Source of the DNA: UBA4661 sp002405405
GTDB lineage: Bacteria; Bacteroidota; Ignavibacteria; Kapaibacteriales; UBA4661
NCBI GenBank assembly: GCA_036847245.1
Contig: DAIUAL010000057.1
Location: forward strand, 1-17,020
DNA: 17,020 bases
Direction: 5' to 3'
Shown here piece after piece: positions 14,559 to 17,020 of this stretch (its first letter is position 1; each line of letters begins with the position of its first letter). The notes below the pieces were generated by a model. That model worked only from the letters and a program-made list of their open reading frames with translations, was not told the DNA's origin and did not search any database. A program made the position numbers and the translations under genes.

Positions 14559-14771
14559 TCACCCATTGCTTTTGCAGCCATTTTTGCTCTTGCATCCATC
14601 TTTGCTTTTGCATGAATGCTCTTTTTTCTTATCTGCCGTCTTAGCAGTTTTCTCTGTTTTCGCAGGTTTTTTATCATCTTTGGGTTTGGTGTCCTGTGCC
14701 AGCATGGTGGAACCTGACAACAATCCCGTAACGGCTGTACCTACGAGCAGTTTTGCAAATGTGCTGTTCAT
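14559..14771 (-). CDS. Cys/Lys-rich precursor peptide of an MNIO (bufferin/Hvf-like) RiPP
   Basis: 70 residues. A Sec signal peptide (residues 1-25, hydrophobic to STMLAQ) is followed by a Lys/Asp/Thr-rich region (26-50) of low complexity. The C-terminal core has three evenly spaced cysteines, Cys54, Cys60 and Cys66, in the repeats CKSKDG, CKSKNG, CKSNG. The gene has a strong ribosome binding site (AAGGAG, complement of 14778-14783) six bases before ATG. Directly downstream are DUF692, DUF2063 and DoxX genes, the set that modifies and handles copper-binding peptides such as bufferins and the Haemophilus HvfA peptide. By analogy the cysteines are oxidised by the DUF692 enzyme and the exported product binds copper in the periplasm. 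The core differs from HvfA's EGKCG repeats, and the protein is much shorter than DUF2282 bufferins. The modification and the metal are inferred. Confidence 0.88.
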   Translation of the reverse strand: MNSTFAKLLVGTAVTGLLSGSTMLAQDTKPKDDKKPAKTEKTAKTADKKKEHSCKSKDGCKSKNGCKSNG

Positions 14772-14850
14772 GATGAACTCCTTATGAAATGGGTGTGAAA
14801 AATGGGTAATGATATGAACAAAGCATTCCTTGTGCCTTTGCTCTTACCTA

Positions 14851-14876
14851 TTAGACGCAGTACTTTGCAGAACCTT
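14851..14876 (-). promoter_or_regulatory. Candidate ECF-type promoter P4 (precursor operon)
   Basis: On the minus strand AAGG-TT (complement of 14871-14876) precedes CGTCTAA (complement of 14851-14857) and TAGGTAAGA. It matches the three plus-strand elements in AAGG, CGTCTAA and the downstream AAGA, but has TTCT for ATTT, and the distance from AAGG to GTCTAA is 16 rather than 17. It lies between the nucleotidyltransferase stop and the precursor ATG, with a leader of about 70 bases. Confidence 0.5.
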
Positions 14877-14894
14877 ACATCGTGGGAGAAAAAA

Positions 14895-15425
14895 TTATTG
14901 TTGTACTGTGTCTTGCTCGGTTGGGATGATGGTAGTAACGCATGAAAGAAGATCGCGGACATCATCGTGTCGTTGCAAAAGTATCTTGTAGTGAATCAAC
15001 GCAGACAGTGGCTGTACTACTATCGGTAGATCATGGATATGATATGTAAGAGCCTTATTCAGAGACGTTTCGATGTGATATGGCTGGCGATCAGGAGGAA
15101 CAAGAATAAAGCAATCTTCAATAGCATTGATATCGATTGAAACGCCATCGATCTCCAATTGCAAGAGCCACATATCGAATTCTTCATCGACATATCGTGT
15201 AGTAGGAACCCGCACATAGTCTCGATAATCTTTCTCTATGGCATAGACATCTCGGAGAGACATTTCGAGATCGATGTCATGGAGTTTCCATAATGAGCCA
15301 TAGATATTACCCGCTAATCCGCCGGTGATTTGATAGCGTATGCCTTGCGACCAGCAATGATGAAGAAGATTCTTCAGCACAGAAACCTGTTTTTCCTGAA
15401 GAGCTGGGTGTTCAAGAATATTCAT
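14895..15425 (-). CDS. Nucleotidyltransferase-fold protein (AbiEii/MNT-like), unassigned
   Basis: 176 residues. YQITGGLAGNIYGSLWKLHDIDLEMS (about residues 31-56) shows the core of the Pol-beta nucleotidyltransferase fold: a GG motif, a helix, then the D-x-D pair (DIDLE). A third acidic strand appears in VSIDINAIEDCF. The later ALIHYKILLQRHDDVRDLLSC resembles the helical part that ends in K/R-x-x-D-x-x-D-L in AbiEii-like proteins. This could be an antitoxin- or housekeeping-type NTase; no HEPN or toxin-like partner is adjacent, so I give no function. It is the last of four minus-strand genes spaced 52-66 bases apart and lies 123 bases before the RiPP precursor. Confidence 0.6.
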   Translation of the reverse strand: MNILEHPALQEKQVSVLKNLLHHCWSQGIRYQITGGLAGNIYGSLWKLHDIDLEMSLRDVYAIEKDYRDYVRVPTTRYVDEEFDMWLLQLEIDGVSIDINAIEDCFILVPPDRQPYHIETSLNKALTYHIHDLPIVVQPLSALIHYKILLQRHDDVRDLLSCVTTIIPTEQDTVQQ

Positions 15426-15491
15426 TATTTGCTTTTATATCTTTTCACTATGCCTATAATACAATTACCTCAATCAACAAAACACGTACTC

Positions 15492-15851
15492 TTACCTCAA
15501 CCAATGCAAGAATAAATCGACTAATCCACAGAGACCTGCACCAATAATGATTGACCACGAAAGACCATCGCGAAACTCATTGCGCTTGTGTTTCAAATAA
15601 AGAATGTGTGCAATAAGGTGCGCAATAAGAAAGACATCAAACCCCACACAAAATCTCCGTTGTGGCGTATCATGGACGACAAACCAAAAAACACCACTGA
15701 AGAGTGGTACATGTGCAATCATAAACACGAGAAAGCCGATACGATCATCAAGGAATGATAATCCCGGAAAAATGCGCCATTCCCTGCACCGAATAGCATC
15801 CATTTCATGCAGACAAATCAATGCAAGACCTAGAAAGAAGAAGAAATCCAT
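15492..15851 (-). CDS. DUF6713-like four-helix membrane protein
   Basis: 119 residues with four hydrophobic helices. It opens FFFFLGLALICLHEMDAIRCREWRIFPGLSFL, a LHExDAxRxxEWR pattern I associate with DUF6713. Also typical are FMIAHVPLF, GFDVFLIAHLIAHILYLKHKRNEF and the final GAGLCGLVDLFLH. No function is known to me. His and Glu residues lie close to membrane ends, which could form a metal or cofactor site, but this is guesswork. It is one of three small membrane proteins in a row. Confidence 0.65.
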   Translation of the reverse strand: MDFFFFLGLALICLHEMDAIRCREWRIFPGLSFLDDRIGFLVFMIAHVPLFSGVFWFVVHDTPQRRFCVGFDVFLIAHLIAHILYLKHKRNEFRDGLSWSIIIGAGLCGLVDLFLHWLR

Positions 15852-15913
15852 ACCTTGGCTAAATATGTTTACCGTGCCTTCCTATGATGGATATTTCTAC
15901 TCATCAACACTAT

Positions 15914-16204
15914 TTACAGTTTGTTTTTACGAACCAACAAATACACCAATGGGCTAAAAGAACCGACAATAAGAGTTGCTATGATCCAACCCCAAGGATT
16001 GCGCCCTTGCTCTTTAGCATCACGCCATATCCACACATTGATGAGTGAAGCGGCGATCACCAAATCAACATAGATTTGTAGAGAGCCATAGCTATGAATA
16101 ATAGACGCAAAGATTCCAAGGACACCGTCATGCCAAAAGGCAAGTCCGGTAAGAATACCAAAAGCAACAAGTACAAAAACGAGAACCAAGCGAAGAGACA
16201 CCAT
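15914..16204 (-). CDS. Small three-helix membrane protein (DUF2834-like)
   Basis: 96 residues with three helices: LRLVLVFVLVAFGILTGLAF, YVDLVIAASLINVWIW and WGWIIATLIVGSFSPLVYLLV. The segment INVWIWRDAKEQGRNPWGWII and the ending SPLVYLLVRK fit the pattern of DUF2834 proteins. The function is unknown. It lies 52 bases after the preceding membrane-protein gene and 62 before the next, so probably in the same transcript. Confidence 0.6.
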   Translation of the reverse strand: MVSLRLVLVFVLVAFGILTGLAFWHDGVLGIFASIIHSYGSLQIYVDLVIAASLINVWIWRDAKEQGRNPWGWIIATLIVGSFSPLVYLLVRKNKL

Positions 16205-16256
16205 AAGAAACTACCTTTTAAATAATACTGTAATGAGTTCATCATCAAACTGATAT

Positions 16257-16685
16257 TCATCGATCCTTTGCCGGTCGCCATAAAGGACCAACAACAAGAA
16301 ATAGCACTAGTACATTAATGACGGCATTGGAACTGTTTCCCGAAGCAATCGAACCGGCACTATCCAAAACAAACCAAGCCAATACGCCAACAAGAAGTGA
16401 ACGCCGCACAAACTCAGGTGCTTTGTCATACACCCACACAGACAAGCACCAAATCATGACACCCCAACCAAAGAGAAATCCACCGGTTAGTGCAGACAAA
16501 AATCTTGTATCGGGCGAGGAATAGGTTGTGACCCCATCAATAGGCCAGCTCAACAAATCCAATGTTAAGCGAGCCGGTTCAACCGTCGTGGTCATTGTCC
16601 CCAAGAAAAAAACCGGACCAAATGATCCGATGATAACAGCGGCTACTTTGAGCCAAAGCTTATGGAATTGATGAGTCATTATCAT
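16257..16685 (-). CDS. Four-helix membrane protein, unknown function
   Basis: 142 residues from ATG 16685, which has GGAAGAG as ribosome binding site; the frame reaches 16712. Hydrophobic segments lie at WLKVAAVIIGSFGPVFFLGTM, FLSALTGGFLFGWGVMIWCLSVWVY, RRSLLVGVLAWFVLDSAGSIASG and NVLVLFLVVGPLW, so four helices are predicted. The loop EPARLTLDLLSWPIDG and the GGFLFGWGVMIW block look conserved, but I cannot name the family. It begins the run of small membrane genes. A TGAT-N4-ATCA palindrome about 70 bases upstream may control it. Confidence 0.65.
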   Translation of the reverse strand: MIMTHQFHKLWLKVAAVIIGSFGPVFFLGTMTTTVEPARLTLDLLSWPIDGVTTYSSPDTRFLSALTGGFLFGWGVMIWCLSVWVYDKAPEFVRRSLLVGVLAWFVLDSAGSIASGNSSNAVINVLVLFLVVGPLWRPAKDR

Positions 16686-16754
16686 GGTTCTCTTCCACAT
16701 CATGTTATACAAGCGTATTGTGAAATCAAACGTACCATGAACAAAGAACTTCTT

Positions 16755-16772
16755 ATATGATCTATATCATAT
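16755..16772. promoter_or_regulatory. FNR/Crp-like palindromic operator
   Basis: ATATGAT-CTAT-ATCATAT is a perfect 7-4-7 inverted repeat. It contains TGAT-N4-ATCA, the half-site spacing of FNR/DNR-type boxes (TTGAT-N4-ATCAA). It overlaps the end of the Crp/Fnr remnant and lies upstream of the small membrane-protein genes, where an operator would be expected. Confidence 0.5.
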
Positions 16773-16965
16773 TCTTTTTGCCGTCTTTTTTGTTCGCAGT
16801 CTGCTGAGAGTTTCTTGTGTCATACCGAGATAGGAGGCAATCGATCCCACAGGAAATCGTAAGAAGATTCCTGGTCGTGTTTCGAGTAAGTCCTGATAGC
16901 GTTCTTGAGCAGAATGGAATTGTAACATCAGTGCTCTGTCTTGCTCTTGGATAAGATACATTTCG
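16767..16965 (-). pseudogene. Crp/Fnr-family regulator, C-terminal remnant cut by an IS end
   Basis: About 66 host codons remain. FHSAQERYQDLLETRPGIFLRFPVGSIASYLGMTQETLSRLRTKK is, in pieces, the classic C-terminal winged helix-turn-helix of Crp/Fnr regulators (AEERY..LL.. then ..IASYLGxTxExLSRxR). The cyclic-nucleotide-binding-type sensor half and its usual start are missing. At about 16965 the sequence changes to the end of an IS200/IS605-type element. The open frame continues a few codons into the element with a GTG at 16979 and then meets a stop at 17004-17006. The rest of the gene may lie beyond the element, outside the window. Confidence 0.75.
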
Positions 16966-17020
16966 TTGACACTCCCCACGCCTGAAGGCGGGGGATTCTT
17001 GGACTACTCGGCTACTGCCG
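16966..17020 (-). mobile_element. Right end of an IS200/IS605-family (TnpB-type) element
   Basis: On the minus strand the edge reads CCAAGAATCCCCCGCC, TTCA, GGCGTGGGGAGTGTCAAC. This hairpin (16974-16994, with one bulged T) followed by GTGTCAA is the typical right end of IS200/IS605 elements, and also the 3' scaffold of their TnpB guide RNA. The frame opening at 17019 (VVQESPAFRRGEC) resembles the usual tail of annotated TnpB proteins. The body of the element would lie to the right of the window. The exact junction, about 16965-16966, is estimated from the TCAAC. Confidence 0.75.

Noticed and set aside
14530..14787. Plus-strand frame over the precursor gene
   Set aside because: It is antisense to the Lys/Cys repeats; the Leu-rich product is the expected shadow of Lys/Ser codons, and it has no ribosome binding site.
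1..17020. CRISPR array, tRNA or rRNA
   Set aside because: No regularly spaced repeats of CRISPR type, no cloverleaf with a GTTCRA arm and no rRNA-like conserved stretch were seen on either strand.

Overview
The window looks like a chromosomal segment of a Gram-negative, motile bacterium of moderate GC. A Bacteroidota/Chlorobi-side (FCB group) relative is the best guess. The reasons are the FtsX-type permease tail ending in NPVQSLRSE, several lipoproteins with SGC/SAC/TSC lipoboxes, a MORN-repeat (YwqK-type) lipoprotein, and a linked ECF sigma, membrane anti-sigma and Spy/CnrX-like sensor. The lineage is inferred, not shown.

Layout. Bases 1-176 are the 3' end of an ABC-transporter permease, followed by a palindrome-rich spacer (177-468). 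A VOC/glyoxalase gene and a two-helix membrane peptide follow on the minus strand. On the plus strand, 1348-7168 holds an ECF sigma factor, a small single-pass protein (probable anti-sigma), a periplasmic Spy/CnrX-like sensor, a YHYH lipoprotein, a MORN-repeat lipoprotein, a SCO1-family copper chaperone and a diheme cytochrome c peroxidase. A strong terminator (7225-7268) closes this part. From there to the right edge everything is on the minus strand: lipoprotein MsrA, a secreted Xaa-Pro aminopeptidase and a methyl-accepting chemotaxis protein. Next is a four-gene RiPP-type operon (DoxX, DUF2063, DUF692/MNIO and a 70-residue Cys/Lys precursor), then a nucleotidyltransferase-like gene, three small membrane proteins, and a Crp/Fnr regulator remnant cut by the end of an IS200/IS605-type element.

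How it fits together. Three places on the plus strand carry the same bipartite sequence, AAGGATTT-N13-GTCTAA: before the anti-sigma/sensor pair, before the YHYH-MORN-SCO cluster, and before the cytochrome peroxidase. A fourth, weaker version with a one-base-shorter spacer lies on the minus strand before the Cys-rich precursor. The simplest reading is one ECF sigma regulon, probably metal (copper) responsive. It would join a CnrYXH-like sensing unit, a SCO/diheme-peroxidase envelope module, and a bufferin/Hvf-like copper-binding peptide made by a multinuclear iron oxidase. The precursor core (three Cys, GCKSK-type repeats) differs from the EGKCG repeats of the Haemophilus system. A near-perfect hairpin with a U-run between precursor and modification gene probably sets their expression ratio. 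The joint regulon and the chemistry of the mature peptide are inferences; the promoter repeats, gene order and family motifs are visible in the sequence.
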